From Icerya purchasi (taxonomy: Eukaryota; Arthropoda; Insecta; Hemiptera; Monophlebidae): 64,000 nt of DNA. The position numbers and the translations under genes are program-made. A model generated the notes under the pieces. That model saw only the letters and a program-made list of their open reading frames with translations. It had not been told where the DNA came from and ran no database searches. Shown here piece by piece: positions 1-11,719 of the stretch. Within the stretch, counting starts at the first letter, position 1. Every line of letters begins with the position of its first letter. Location: positions 447,009,292 through 447,073,291 of the forward strand of contig CM077115.1 of the NCBI GenBank assembly GCA_039619475.1. The letters are read 5' to 3'.

Positions 1-132
1 TATTTTTAATTTTCATTTTGTAATTTTAATTAAAAATAGAGTAGTTCGATGAGAAATATATACAATATTTAAACTTGTTCACGGGAACAAAGAGAATTCG
101 GATCGGATTACTAACAGAAATAAAAAAGAATT

Positions 133-446
133 AGAGTGTCTAATAAAAATACTATCTTTCTTACTATTTCTAAACTACCATTTTAGCTAGAATTTTATAA
201 TTTCATTTAAAAAATAAAACAAAAGTTAAATTAAAAATTGTAATAATTATGTATTTTTAAAACACATTTTTATGAATTTCTATAAAGGTCGCTATTTGAT
301 TTTCTTTATGAAACACAAGGGGTATTTCTCAAATATACAGCAGCCTATCGTAGAAGATTTTACGTAATTATATAATTTCCCCCGCAAAATATCCTTCTCA
401 TAATCCCTCCTCACAAATGTCCTTCTGAATCCGCCCTTGGTTACAG
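133..446 (+). repeat. Dispersed repeat, copy 1
   Basis: About 300 bases are repeated in the same orientation at 21158-21450 with small indels. Both copies contain TCTAATAAAAATACTATC, a shared CTATAAAGGTCGCTAT stretch, and both end with a TCCTTCTG.ATCCGCCCTTG motif. There is no ORF and no terminal repeat. The class is unknown, possibly the 3' end of a retroelement. Confidence 0.75.
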
Positions 447-1478
447 AAGTCAGTAGGGTAAAAAATTCCAATACTAACTAGCATGCCAAAAATGTATTAC
501 ACGTTAACAATATTGCATTATAATGCCAGTGAAATTATCATAACAATAAATGCAATTTCGAAAAAATTAAGGTTTTTTTTTCTCTCCGACGTAGGACATG
601 CCGGCAGATATTTTCGCTGATACATTTAATAGAACAAACAGGTAAAGTTAACCGGAGATTTATTAAAATTAACAAAATAGAAACATTCCATAAATACGCA
701 GATAATGCTAAGAAACGTTTATTATGAGAAACCGTAAAATTTAAAAACGAAGGAAAAATTTCGTCGCTGAGATGGAAGTACTAGAGTTAAACTCTTCAAG
801 TTGTATGTGTTCCATTCACACTTTCCGTTCTCGGTACGTTTTTATAGCAAGTGTGAATTTTATAGAGTACCATCGTATTATTATCCTGTCGTGTTATATC
901 CGGTCCAAATTGTCAAGATTATTATGAGATTACAATGACTAGATTAGATTCTTATCATTACGTCATGTTAGCGAAAAAACAGCGGTAATATCGGATTACA
1001 ACGGTAACTTATACTTTATATTTTTACGTGTACTCATTTCTTATGGCGAAATAATCGATATCAAGAATTATTGACTAAAATTATCTATATCCTCTGCTAA
1101 TAATCATTCCGCCATCTTTAAATTCTTATGCTCATAAGGCAATATCATCGTCGTCGGCAAACAACTTTTAACTTTTCATCGTACGTACTAATTAATGTTT
1201 TGTCTAAAGTGTAAATTGTTGTAGTACAGTACATGCATATAGTATAAAGTAGTATTACATTTATTTTTAAAAAATATAGTCGAAAAATTTCCATCGGTCG
1301 TCATTCGACCATCATTATAATAATCTCATGTTGGTAGCAACAAGGAGAATAGAGTACATTTCTGGTGAGTACATAATCACAATCCTCCGTTGTTGTACAT
1401 ATGTACACCATGCACTGTAATAACTTTCAAGATTATACACACATATGGCGTACTTATGCAATTTACGTATATAGCATA
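447..1478. other. No gene recognised
   Basis: AT-rich sequence without a supported gene. A donor-like GGTGAGT at 1363 follows a short open stretch (LVATRRIEYIS) that does not resemble the missing SLC26 N-terminus. Confidence 0.4.
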
Positions 1479-2205
1479 CAGGGAGATTATAATTAAAGTT
1501 GAAGTTCCAAAACGCTATAAAAAAAAAAAAACCAGTGATCAGAATAACGTCAAATTTGAACGGAATATTATTGACAAAGGGGGAAAGCGGGTGGCATAAG
1601 AAAATAAAGTTTTTTTTGTTGTTTTTTTTTGTTGTTTTTTTTTGTTGTTTTTTTTTTTTTTTTTTTTTTTTTTTGGCTCGTCAACCAGGGATCTCACGCA
1701 GAAAATAGCTGTACAGGTGTGATACTGTTAGTTATGTAAGCCCTTCTGCCACGGCAAGGTCATATCACATCGGATGGGAAAAATCGGTTTTTAACTGTCC
1801 TGCTGTTTCTCGATTTTAACTTGTTTGTAAAAAACGGTGGACATTGAACATTTTTTACGCTAGTCTCACGAAATTTAAAAACCGATTTGATCGATGCTTC
1901 TTATGCGGTTTTTGGCCTCAGGATAATTAAAAACCGATTTTTCCCATCCGATGTGATATGATCTTGCCGTGGTGGAAGGGCTTACATAACTAACAGTATC
2001 ACACTCGTACAGCCCTTTTTTCTGGGTGTGAGATCCTTGGTTAACGAGCCAAAAAAAAAAAATTAAAAATTAAAAAAACTTTTTTTCTTATGTCGTCTGA
2101 TTTCCCCCTTCTTTAATAATATTCCGTTCAAATTTGACGTCATTCTGATCGGTGGTTCTTTTTTTATAGCGTTTTGAAACTTCAACTTTAATTACAATCA
2201 CCCTG
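1479..2205. mobile_element. Foldback (long-inverted-repeat) MITE-like element, TA-flanked
   Basis: The element is 727 bp between TA dinucleotides. The ends read CAGGGAGATTATAATT on the left and, inverted, CAGGGTGATTGTAATT on the right. The inverted arms are about 300 bp each and include the same internal landmarks (an AACGCTATAAAAAA motif, a T-tract, GGCTCGTCAACCAGG, TGTGATACTGTTAGTTATG, CATCGGATGGGAAAAATC). They enclose a loop of about 130 bp at 1797-1924. There is no transposase. The TA target and CAGGG ends suggest mobilisation by a Tc1/mariner-type transposase. A rearranged relative sits at 29566-30630, and an arm fragment lies near 7693-7750. Confidence 0.8.
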
Positions 2206-2989
2206 TATATCCCTATACAGTATAGCATGAATGTGTCTGTAGGTATATAGTATTTGTGTGTTAGCGCAGTGTGTGTAACATTGGCTATTATCCGCGGTTT
2301 TACGTTACCGCGGTATATTTCAGAATGTATTAACTGCGCATACGAAGGCATTACTGTATAATAGTTTTTTAAATGAAACTAGTAAGGAGTTAATTGATAC
2401 TCCGAAAGAAGAATATAATAAAAACACATTTACGTCTACTTTTTTTAAACTTCACAAAATATAATGAAGGGAACATGTAATTTAATGTTATTTTTAAAAT
2501 AGAATAAAATAGAATAAAATAGAGTAGAGTAGATTTGCGCAAATTATGACATTTAGCATTGCATCAATTAGACGCAAGTGTACGAGAATCGTCTTAGCGC
2601 GCAACGACGATATGTAGGAAATACAGTTTTGACTTATTACAAATTGCAGCTTAGTACCGTGAGCTATAGGGGGAAAAAGAAATTCAAAACAAAAAAGCTA
2701 TAATTATATTAGTTTAAAAATAAACCTGTACTTAAGAATCCGGATAATAAGGAAAAAAAGAGTAATGTAACGGTAAAAGTTAGTTTACAAAGTTCTATAC
2801 ATATATTTATAAGTTGCAAAGTTGCCTGTAATTCCCGCTAAAATTAATAAAAGGACTGCCGTTAAGCAGTTTTCAAAAAATCTCTGCGCTGAAGACGGTA
2901 CATAGTTACGAAGGCAATTTAAGGGTGTTATGCAAAATAATCCTGATACGATTAGTAGGCGCTTAAGACATATCTGTTTTGTATGAGTT
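2206..2989. other. No gene recognised
   Basis: AT-rich intergenic sequence; only a short AGAATAAAAT tandem near 2500-2530 stands out. Confidence 0.4.
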
Positions 2990-3770
2990 GCAGTTGTTTA
3001 CGGCGCGCTTTAACTAAGACAGGCTAAGCGTTAAGATTGGTCTAATACACATATGCTTTGTACAGAATTATGAGTATTTAGAAACGATCTACGATATGGA
3101 ACGATAGGCATAGAGATGGCGCGATTGGTACGACTGATGTGTTTATTAAAGTTTAGCTCTTTGTCTAACATCGAAGATAAACCACTGTCGAAGTCAATGA
3201 AACCAATCGGACAGTCAGGTGACGTGTTCATTTGGGTCCCTGGACAGATCGTCGGTGTGACTAGGGTAGATGTGACACAGCACGCTCGGCTTTCTTTTCG
3301 CCCATGCCAGAGGACGTGGACCTACCATCCTCGGCGATGCACATTTTTTTTAAGGAAGTGCGAGAACCAGTGGAAAACAGAATGGACAGCTACTATAATG
3401 TTCCTAAAAGACATTAAACCCACAGTCGGATCGTGGTGGCACCACTTGAGGGAATATCCCGACGTGATTTTAAGATTCTTAGCCGGCTGCGAATCGACCA
3501 CGTCACTGACTCTCACAGACGTATATAATTAGCTCGCTACAGACTGTGTATCTCTTCTGCGGCCAGGCTGGTATACCGACAGTTCCACACATACTGCTCA
3601 CTGGCCCAAAGTTCGCCACGTTCCGGAATGGCCACCAAGTAACATACAGGACTGTGTCTGGCAAATGCTACAACTAACGTCACAAGGGGGTTACAGCCTT
3701 CGTGAGAACGAATGGTTTGACCCAGCATATAGAAGTTACCTCCATAGTATAATAAATAAATAAATAAATA
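2990..3770 (+). pseudogene. LINE 3'-end relic (RNase H tail and Cys/His knuckle)
   Basis: Broken + frames read IWVPGQIVGVT, then KTEWTATIMFLKDIKPTVGS, WWHHLREYPDVILRFLAGCE and, in a second frame, CGQAGIPTVPHILLTGPKF. This is the order expected for the end of a Jockey/R1-superfamily polyprotein. It ends in a (AATA)n tail at about 3749-3770, a typical LINE 3' terminus. The copy is truncated at its 5' end and frameshifted. Confidence 0.7.
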
Positions 3771-4369
3771 ACATTTTTATACGTATTAGTATATTTTTAT
3801 TTCCCAAATTAAAACGAAATATTTAAGTGCATTTTCAATGTGATATTTGTTGATTTTCTTTTTTTAATGAGAATAGGTTATTTACCTTCAGCTTTCGACA
3901 CAATAAACTAAATTTATTTTTCTAATATATCTCCTTTCTTACTTAAAGATGAGTATTTCGCTGAAAAGATGTTTCTGAAATGTTCAATATTCGTTTAGAA
4001 AGTTGGGAAAATTGGAATAGAGAATCATTTGGTTAGTAAACAAGTAAAGAAAGAGACGTCCTATACTGAAAAAAACAAACATAAAATGAACGAATGAGAG
4101 ATTCCCAATAATCCGGTAATTCAATCGCCAAAAATAATTGCAATATATATGTTGATCAATTAAAAGGCTCTGCACGCTGCAGAAGTGTGGAGAAATTACA
4201 CTGTTTAAATTTTGTTTCAAATATATGTAAATACTTTATCCAAAAAAGCATTACAACTTAGCTTCCTCCTTCATCGATGTCTCCTATGCTTTTGATAATG
4301 TGCACCTGCCAACTGTAAGAGAAAGGATGTCAGTAATTAACATTTCAGTTTTCTTCTCTTATTATTAGT

Positions 4370-5145
4370 ATCACGATGAATTGTTCTATCCACTTCTCCA
4401 CAATTTCTCTACGCTGCAAAAAAGGTCTTTCGCGATCTTTGCTAAAGTTCTTCCCTCAGTCCTACTCTTTTCAATATTTACGTAATGATCCTCTTCTATG
4501 AAATTTTTAATCTTTATTTTTCGCTGATGACACGTTGCTTTCTTCTTCTTTCCCTGATATTTTAACCGCTATTGAGGCTCTTAATTCGTTTCTCATTACA
4601 CTGGATCATTATCCGCAATTCACCTTTCTATTTCTCCTTCAAAGTCTTTACTCTTCGACCTTATTAATTATCCTGCTATAATTTATCCTCAAAACAACGC
4701 GCTTCTTCTTCGTATTAGTTACCTCTCCTCTCTCGGAGTTTTCCTTAACAACTGGTATTTCTTGAACATATTGAATATTTTCCCTCTTTTTTGCTATTTG
4801 AAGTCTAAACTTTCTGGAAGATCTCTAGCCCAAAACCAATTGTGAGACAGTGATGCTTACATTCTAATCTTCTTGTATTATCCGTTATTACAAATTCGAC
4901 AGTTGGATTTTTATCTACGACTTTCCGTCAAATGCTACCTTTGTAAATTAGATACAACCCGAAATCCGTACTTTCAACTTTGCCTTGATGTAGAACCACC
5001 CAATTTTAGCAATTCTTGCTGAAATATAGGCCATCCCTGTCTCTTCGCAGATCTTATTTAGGGTTATTTCACTCGCGTCTTCTACTCTTACTCATTTCTA
5101 CGTTTTCATTTATAAGAACCGGAGTCATAAATTAAATAAAATGTT
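4370..5145 (+). pseudogene. LINE reverse-transcriptase relic
   Basis: Frames on the + strand contain SSLSPTLFNIYV (RT motif 'qGspLSPlLFniy'). Then comes FADDTLLSSSFPDILTAIEA, the catalytic YADD-type motif, then LRISYLSSLGVFLNNWYF and a 3' piece. Stops and frameshifts interrupt it throughout. The segment near 4980-5130 resembles 17830-17970, so the two are relics of one family. Confidence 0.7.
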
Positions 5146-5810
5146 CACCAAAGTGTAAATATGAATAAGACACTTCTCTACTTACAATTAGATACCAATT
5201 GGTTATGTTTTGTTTTTTTTCAATATACCGGACGGCTACTTTTGGTTTCGGCAATGTTAGATTTAATCTATATAAGCAGTAACACATGTGCGGAGGTAAG
5301 CTTTCTGTTAATTATATTATTCGGTAACAACTGAGTCACGAGGTTTGAACCATTTGATCTTTCTTAAGTCAGATCTGAAAGCAAAAGTGCCGAGGCCTCC
5401 TCGGATTCGGATAATAATGAAGCTGAGCCGTTTGCATTATTTTCCGATTTCAAGCTTTAGCACGTTTCCTTAATATTTGTATTCCATGAGAATTGGTTGT
5501 AGGTCAAAAAAATCATTAAAAAATTTCGTGACACGTTTTCGTGACGGATAACATTTTTTTGTAATGGAAGAAATTTTAGATTGAGTTGCAGCTCTATAAA
5601 ATAAATCCTTGCTAAGAAAAAAAGTGCCTTTGATGTACCGAAAAAAAAAAACAACAATAAATCAAGATATCTGGAACTAGTCGCTATTTAATTGTAATGT
5701 GTATGTTTTATTCAATTTTTTATCTGATTATTGTATAATTCGTACGCGACTCGTATAAACACGATCTATTATGGAATATATTGAATTAGCGAGTTTTTGT
5801 TTGATTTCAG

Positions 5811-6012
5811 TATGGTCTATATAATTCATTTCTCGGAGCGTTTATGTACGTCTTTTTGGGAAGCTGCAAGGATGTACCGATGGGACCAACAGCTATCGTT
5901 TCGTTGCTTACCTATCAGACGATAAGCGTAAATAATCTCGGGCCCGAATATGCTACATTACTCGCTTTTTTGTGCGGCTTAATACAGTTAATTATGGGAC
6001 TGGCTGGATTAG
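5811..6012 (+). CDS. SLC26A11-like: SLC26A11-like exon a (TM2-TM4 region)
   Basis: The exon follows a TTTGATTTCAG acceptor and ends before GTGAGT. It encodes 67 residues plus one base (phase 1). It opens with YGLYNSFLGAFMYVFLG, SCKD and GPTAIVSLL. These are the SLC26/SulP signature at TM2 and the start of TM3, whose backbone lines the anion site in known SLC26 structures. A second hydrophobic run (ATLLAFLCGLIQLIMGLAGL) closes the exon. In family members this block directly follows a PPQ tripeptide, so the missing upstream exon should end just there. It is the first exon of the gene recognisable in the window. Confidence 0.93.
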
Positions 6013-6648
6013 GTGAGTGACTATGTGACCCGGTTGTTATTGAAAGTACAATTCCCATTAATTAAAATCTCTTTACTATTACCACTTACAGGTACCGAAC
6101 TGGTAGTTACGGGTTTTTTAAGAATTATCTTATTCCAGGCTCTGTCAATCTTCCTGTTGAAATTATGGAAGGATGTAATCTGGAAAAGTAAAGACACTAT
6201 AATCATCATTCCAAAATGTAGAAAGCATTCCCACATAATTTTCCCTTTATATGTATTAGGTGCATTGTGAAAATTATAAAAATAGCTTAATAATTGTACA
6301 ACCCACGATACGGCTTATATTAAAGATCCATGAAACCGTTCATTTAAAATTTATTTTACTATTATCTAATTACTCAAATTATGACCGTTTTCGCAATATC
6401 AACTCGATTTATTCATAAGAAAGAATTGAATAATATTATTTCTCAGAGATTTTAAAATTTGCATGTATACTTTTTAAAGTCCATTTTCCGGTGTATATTA
6501 TTTTCCCTGGGAAAATTAAATAGTTTTCCATGCTTGTCTACAGCGGAATTATTACTCGACGATTATTAATAGCTCTAATATCGCTTTTTTGTACATGTAT
6601 ACTTTTTTGACAGTCGCATTTCGATAAACATCTATAGATACGTATATA

Positions 6649-6653
6649 CATAC

Positions 6654-6706
<53 letters not shown>
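6649..6706. repeat. (TA)n microsatellite at mariner insertion point
   Basis: Alternating TA/TATG runs end exactly at the TA used by the mariner at 6707; a second TA run follows the right end at 7645-7670. Confidence 0.9.
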
Positions 6707-6710
<4 letters not shown>

Positions 6711-7644
6711 GGGTGATACCCTACAGTTGCGTTGCAAATGCGCAACTTAATAATAAAACTGGTTGATGCGGAAACCATGGTTAGTATTAGTGTTGATTCA
6801 CTGTTAGTTTAGGCGAGTTGCAAGGTATTTTCTGGATTTCTTATTTAGTGACGCGTGTTCCTGTGTTTTAATATTGTTTCGTAATTTTTTTTCCAAAAAA
6901 GAAAAATGTCCTTAATCTATATTTTCGGATGCCGAAAGAGCGTTTATTATCGAACATTATTTTAGTGAAAAATCGTACGTACTTGTTCGGGAGAAGTTGA
7001 AAAACGAATTCGGAAACTCTCGTATATACCCCTAATCAAAGCACGATAATGCGAATTGTTGAAAGATTGGGGTGTTTGGTGCGCTATTTCCAGACGTCGA
7101 ATTATAGGCCCATTATTTTTCGACAGTATGACTAATAGTGTCACCGATGTGGAAATCATATGTCAATTTGTTGCAATGCTGGAACCGGATGAACGTTTCA
7201 TATGGGGATTCAACGGGGAAAAACGCTTGCGCGTACGAGTACACAGGCAATGTCTCTGCTAAATGACCTTTTTTATGCCGGGGCATTCAATATTGACTAA
7301 TCTCTGGTCACCACGATCACCAGATTTAACATCATCCGAATTTTTTTCTTTGAGGCTATCTTAAAGCCCGCGTCTATGTGGATAATCGCCAGACTATCCA
7401 AGAACTTAAAGACATGATTACCCAAGAAATCAATGCAATTACTCCAGCAACATTACGAAATGTGCTTTCTAATGTCTATCATTGTGTCCATACGTGCATC
7501 CAAGAAAAACATGGACATTTTCGACACTTATTGTGAATTCTGGTAAGTCATTTTTGCATACCTATAAATTAAATTATAATAACCAGGTACTTAGTGTTTA
7601 GTGCACATACTTGTAATTAGGATTGCAAGATAAATCACCCACCC
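6707..7644 (+). mobile_element. Internally deleted mariner-like element
   Basis: The terminal inverted repeat is 11 bp and perfect (GGGTGGGTGAT / ATCACCCACCC), TA on both sides, 938 bp in total. The + strand encodes FSDAERAFIIEHYFSEKSYV (N-terminal HTH), then jumps to VWCAISRRRIIGPLFFDS and on to WSPRSPDLTSSEFF. It ends LKARVYVDNRQTIQELKDMI and a final HGHFRHLL. The first catalytic Asp block is deleted and the second is frameshifted, so the copy is dead. It belongs to a DDD-type mariner group, related to the 45425 element by its ends. Confidence 0.85.
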
Positions 7645-7764
7645 TATATATATATATATATATATATATGTTATAAAAGAGATATTTTTATTCGTTTTAT
7701 TTTATTTTTTTTTTTTGGTTCATCAATTAGGGATTTCTCCCCGGAAATGATTAGAAATTGAAAG

Positions 7765-8330
7765 AATCAACTATATTTTAATACGATCAGGTATTGGTAT
7801 ATTTTTTTTAACCCCCTTTCGGCATGCCAGCAACAAATCTTCGCCCAGAAACGACACGAGGGAAAAGAATCAGTTGGATGTAGAGTCGGTGTCAAATATT
7901 GATAGAATAAAAGAACTGAGGATCGGAACAACGGAGATCGACGGAAGCGATAAGATATACGAAACGCAATAAGGACTAGGGAGGTTAATAATAGATCGGA
8001 GTACAAAGAATTACGTTCGTTCACGAGGGATGGATATTCAAAGAAGATATGGTCAGGATTGTAGACGGCTTCGTCGTCAGGATGAAGAGGGCAACAACTA
8101 GGGGATAGTGCGAGATGAAAACGAAAACGTGAGGAAGAAAGAAGAGTATAATTGAGACGTAAATGGGGATAATAGAGACAATAACGGAGAGGCGAAGCGA
8201 AGGAAAATTGTAAAACCAAGGCCAAGTAGGAAGATTAGGTTGAATGGAAAAATGGAAAAGGAAGGTTGATTGGAAAAGGAGGAAACATAAAAATCTGACC
8301 AAAATCTAACATGAAACTTGTTACACAGTG
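7765..8330 (-). pseudogene. LINE 3'-end relic, minus strand
   Basis: The minus-strand frame of about 150 residues includes PDDEAVYNPDHIFFEYPSLV, the Cys/His knuckle region of a Jockey/R1-type LINE with the second Cys replaced by Tyr. The same block, with the Cys kept, occurs on the + strand at 51195-51290. The upstream part is frameshifted. Confidence 0.65.
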
Positions 8331-8994
8331 GAAGCAGAGAAGAAGAAATTTAAAATTAATAAAGTTGCAAATGACTCTATATTATTAGAAAGTTCGCTAA
8401 TATTATTCATTTTCTGTTATCGTAGAGTTTATCGGAATTCTTAAGAATTTTATTTCCTTAATAGTTCGGAGAGTTCGTTTGATAATTTAAATTTGAAAAT
8501 TGTGTCATCAAGGTGATGATTAAAGAGGTCACCACTAGAACACTAGTAGGACACCACTTGCTTTATTTTCTTTAGTCAAACACGAGAAGTTCAAACTTTG
8601 TACAGTTCTCTTCTCTTAAGGAGGAAATCTGTAGTTTAGTATTAAAAAGAGGCGCAGTCTTGCGCTCACAAAACATTTCGGACGACTATTTCAGAATTTG
8701 ACTTGAAGAAAATGTTTCTTTTTGAAATATTTCACGAGAGAGGATTTTTGGAAATCAATTTCTTCGAATTTTCCTCCTTAATAATACACTTTTTTTTTTC
8801 GTTATTAATGGAACGTCTTTTTATAATTCGATATTTACCGAAAACGTAATTAACAGGAATTTGTTGCTCTAAATCAGTAATGATAAGGGACAGGAAACGA
8901 TAGATAATAAGCTCTTTATTTGACAAAAAAATTCTGTAAGCAATAATTTTTTTCGAAAAATTATATATTACTTATTATTATTTACTCGCGACAG

Positions 8995-9215
8995 GCATCA
9001 TAATTGACTTCGTGTCGGGGCCTGTGTCATCTGGATTCACCTCGGCGGTAGCAGTACTGATCGTCATGTCCCAACTGAAAGATATCCTCGGCATCCCAGG
9101 AGGTGGAACAACGTTTCCAGAAATGGTGACAAAGTTGCTAGAAAATATACACGACATCAAGCGTGCTGATCTGATTCTTGGAATATTTTGCATCATCGTT
9201 TTACTTTTATTAAGG
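8995..9215 (+). CDS. SLC26A11-like: SLC26A11-like exon b (TM5-TM6 region)
   Basis: The acceptor is GCGACAG and the donor GTAACG. Two bases complete the split glycine codon, 73 codons follow, and the exon ends in phase 0. It encodes IIDFVSGPVSSGFTSAVAVL, the conserved SLC26 'FxSxPVxxGFTSAxA' block. A loop with ILGIPGGGTTFPE follows, then a hydrophobic helix (ADLILGIFCIIVLLLL). The intron before it (6013-8994) holds a mariner and a LINE fragment; the intron after it (9216-15756) is 6.5 kb and carries a piggyBac and a SINE. Confidence 0.93.
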
Positions 9216-9583
9216 GTAACGTAATCGTAATAATATTAGGCGATAATTTTTATAACTTTAATCGCTTCTATCATTCGCAAAAACTTTTGAGGGAATTTCG
9301 AGAAACGTTATATGTTCAGCTGTTTTATCTCTACGTTCACTTTGAGATAAAATTAATTTTTTCGTGATACTTTCTCTCTTATAAAGTGTTAGTCAGTGTA
9401 GATCGTACGATTAATTTACCTGTGGTACGTATCGAACGGTTAGTGGTACGCAGCGACTTCTTCGTGTGCGCCACGATCTCTTGGCGTGCTGCCCTCGTCA
9501 ACCGTCGTTTGACTATTATGCCGTTGCACACGACAAGCTACTCCCGCTGATGTATCTCTTTTCCCTCTCGAAGTGTTCGCCTA

Positions 9584-9751
9584 ATGACGGTGGTAGACCG
9601 TCATCAACTGCGTGCAGTAGCATCCGAACTTCTACGGTTGCAGCGGCAACTCATCAAGCTACACGATCAGGTCCGCGCTATACCGCCCCCTCCGGCTACA
9701 GCAGTTGTACCTGTATCGCCAGCTAAAACTGATAAGATATCCGGAAAGTAA
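9584..9751 (+). CDS. Small ORF, 55 aa, unknown, GC-rich island inside an SLC26 intron
   Basis: The frame reads MTVVDRHQLRAVASELLRLQ, RQLIKLHDQVRAIPPPPATA and VVPVSPAKTDKISGK, then TAA. It is an amphipathic Leu/Gln/Arg-rich helix followed by a proline-rich tail. Base composition is clearly higher in G+C than the flanks across about 9420-9750, and an AATAAA follows near 9762. It could be a nested small gene, a processed fragment, or the remains of a retroelement gag leader. No Shine-like or promoter evidence is decisive, and I do not recognise the protein. Confidence 0.3.
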   Translation: MTVVDRHQLRAVASELLRLQRQLIKLHDQVRAIPPPPATAVVPVSPAKTDKISGK

Positions 9752-10085
9752 CAAGCGAAAAATAAATTCAAGAGCAAATTGGATGCTATTTCCCAGATGC
9801 ACGCATATAACAACACTTCCGGATATTAAACACTAAGTAGTTTTAAAACCATTATCAGTAAAGAAGTGATGAAACAATTTCATTCTTCACATTAATTTGT
9901 TTAAACATTTTTACTAAAAAAACTTTTATTTACATATTTGAAATTGCGATACCTTTTATTATAAGAAGTTAATAGAACCTGGAATAATCCATAGTAAATA
10001 AGTAAAAAGAAAACAATCACATTTTTTTTACACATCAACAATTCTATTTGTTATAAGTGTAAACAATTTAACAAATGACCATTAA

Positions 10086-11099
10086 CCCTTAGTGCCCGTT
10101 CAGTGCCGCTTAGGCATGAGGGAAAATTCATCAGCAGATGGTGGCCACCCTGATTCAATGTCAGCGCTAGTAGCTCTGGTATTCCTTCTCCCAGTCTATG
10201 TGATGAGCCCGACGTTGTTGTTTCTCCCCGCGCTCCATCCTGTGAATTATGCTCTCACTCCAAAACGTAAGTATAGTGCCTGTCAGGCACGACAGACAAC
10301 GACGGGGGGAACAGCTAAAACTACTAGGTGCTTCAAAGGTAAGCCTGGGATGAAAACGAAGGCAAGGGTGAAATCAACGTATTTTACGACAAGATAAAAG
10401 GTGCTGTTGACAACCTTGACGGGAAATGTTCAGTGGATTCTTCAAGTAGAAGAACTCAACGTTGGCCAATAGCTGTATTTTCCAGGATTCTGAATATTTC
10501 TGCGTTGAACTCCTTCATCCTATACAACTGCTTCCGTACAGTCAATGTTCCCTCTAGATTCCGGTTTTCCGAAATGTTGGCAATGCAGCTCATCAAACTT
10601 CATTTGCAAAATCGAAAGCGAACCAACATCACCCGTGATCTACGAAAACTTATCAATGATATCCTGGATGAGGATTTGTGAAGATGTAGCAAGTGGACCA
10701 AAATCGCAATCATTTTCAATGGATTCGGCTTCAGCAACTCGAACGATGAACCCTACTCTCCAACCTCCAATATATCGTATGGAGACTAGAAGGAAGTTTT
10801 CCATATGCCCGAGTTGCAACAACCGTGCCACATTCTTCATGTGTGTGAAATATAGTACTCCGATATGCCTTGAATGCTCCAGAAAAATTCTCAACACCTG
10901 CTATTGGAATGATTTTAAAATTTTATAAAGATTTGTAAAAGTATTCTTAAAGTTTAAATGTACGTTTTGATTTTTCATCCGTTTTTTTTTTTTTATCAGA
11001 ATGTAATACAAATTATTTTAATGGTATTTCGAAACATAAGTGCCTCACAGGCACTGCGACGGTAAGAAGCGTCCAAAAAACCAAGACGAGCGCTAAGGG
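10086..11099 (+). mobile_element. piggyBac-like element, internally deleted, TTAA target duplication
   Basis: TTAA occurs at 10082-10085 and 11100-11103. The ends are CCCTTAGTGCCCGT and, inverted, CCCTTAGCGCTCGT. Subterminal palindromes GTGCCTGTCAGGCAC and GTGCCTCACAGGCAC lie near 10277 and 11040. The interior keeps the end of a piggyBac transposase: GEINVFYDKIKGAVDNLDGK, RRTQRWPIAVFSRILNISAL, and then, out of frame, a Cys-rich tail RRKFSICPSCNNRATFFMC. The catalytic DDD core is missing, so the element can move only with help. Confidence 0.88.
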
Positions 11100-11239
11100 T
11101 TAATATTCGATTACTACTGTTATATTTTTGTTATACGAACGACATCTACATTTAACAATTCATAAAAATATATAACATAAACAAGATTTTAAAAAACATT
11201 AAAAATATTAAACATGAATAACGGTGATATTTCTTCTTT

Positions 11240-11620
11240 ACACAGTGCCATACTTAATTCCTGAGCGTCGGCGACTACCTATTTGTACATTTCAGCTGTA
11301 CAGACACAGGCATAGTGTACTAGGCAATTATTGTATACAACGCAGGTGTACACACGCAAGACTACATTCGGAACTGATTAGTAATCGTTTGATTTACATC
11401 GTTTTACAAGTGCAGTCCTATTTATGTCTGCTGTGTACTGACCTAGCGCGCATATGACGTTGAACGTGGTGGTTTGCCATTGCCTTCCACGTGACTATTA
11501 GCGATTATTTTATTTATTTATTTAATTCTTGTAATAAGTTCGTCGTCGCTCGAGATCGAACCCGTGATCTCCATAACGGAAGTCAATCGCTCTATCAACT
11601 AGGCTATCGCAACGACTTGA
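11240..11620 (-). repeat. tRNA-derived SINE, copy 1 (longest)
   Basis: On the minus strand a tRNA-like head at 11541-11616 has an A box (TAGCCTAGTTGATAGAGCG), a B box (GGTTCGATCTC) and a perfect 7-bp acceptor-type stem (GTCGTTG/CGACGAC). It is followed by a body containing GTGGAAGGCAATGGCAAACC. Body homologues lie at 14850-14935, 25320-25582 (with head) and 53700-53905. The T stem does not pair well, so this is a pol III retroposon and not a tRNA gene. Confidence 0.8.
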
Positions 11621-11719
11621 TATATATATATATATATCAATTCGTATAACAAAAATATAACAGTAGTAACCGAATATTAATGGTCATTTGTTAAATTGTT
11701 TACACTTATAATATAGTAC

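Larger units (their letters stand above)
10052..11710. repeat. 70-bp inverted repeat enclosing a SINE; left arm split by piggyBac
   Basis: The left arm is 10052-10085 plus 11104-11141 once the piggyBac is removed. The right arm is 11641-11710. Read inverted, the right arm matches the rejoined left arm almost base for base (one clear difference, ATTCGATTAC versus ATTCGGTTAC). The loop between the arms is about 500 bp and holds the SINE copy. It may be the TIR pair of an older MITE. Confidence 0.8.

Noticed and set aside
3116..3532. 138-codon protein gene
   Set aside because: The reading corresponds to an RNase H/LINE tail and ends in LINE-type 3' sequence with an (AATA)n tail.
1..5810. Missing N-terminal exon(s) of the SLC26 gene
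   Set aside because: I looked for a frame ending in the PPQ-like stretch before YGLY with a donor, and for the GLAYA motif; none was found, so I call the gene 5' incomplete.
11541..11616. tRNA gene (minus strand)
   Set aside because: A and B boxes and a 7-bp acceptor stem are present, but the T stem does not pair and the sequence is the head of a repeated element with a long 3' body; a SINE is the better call.
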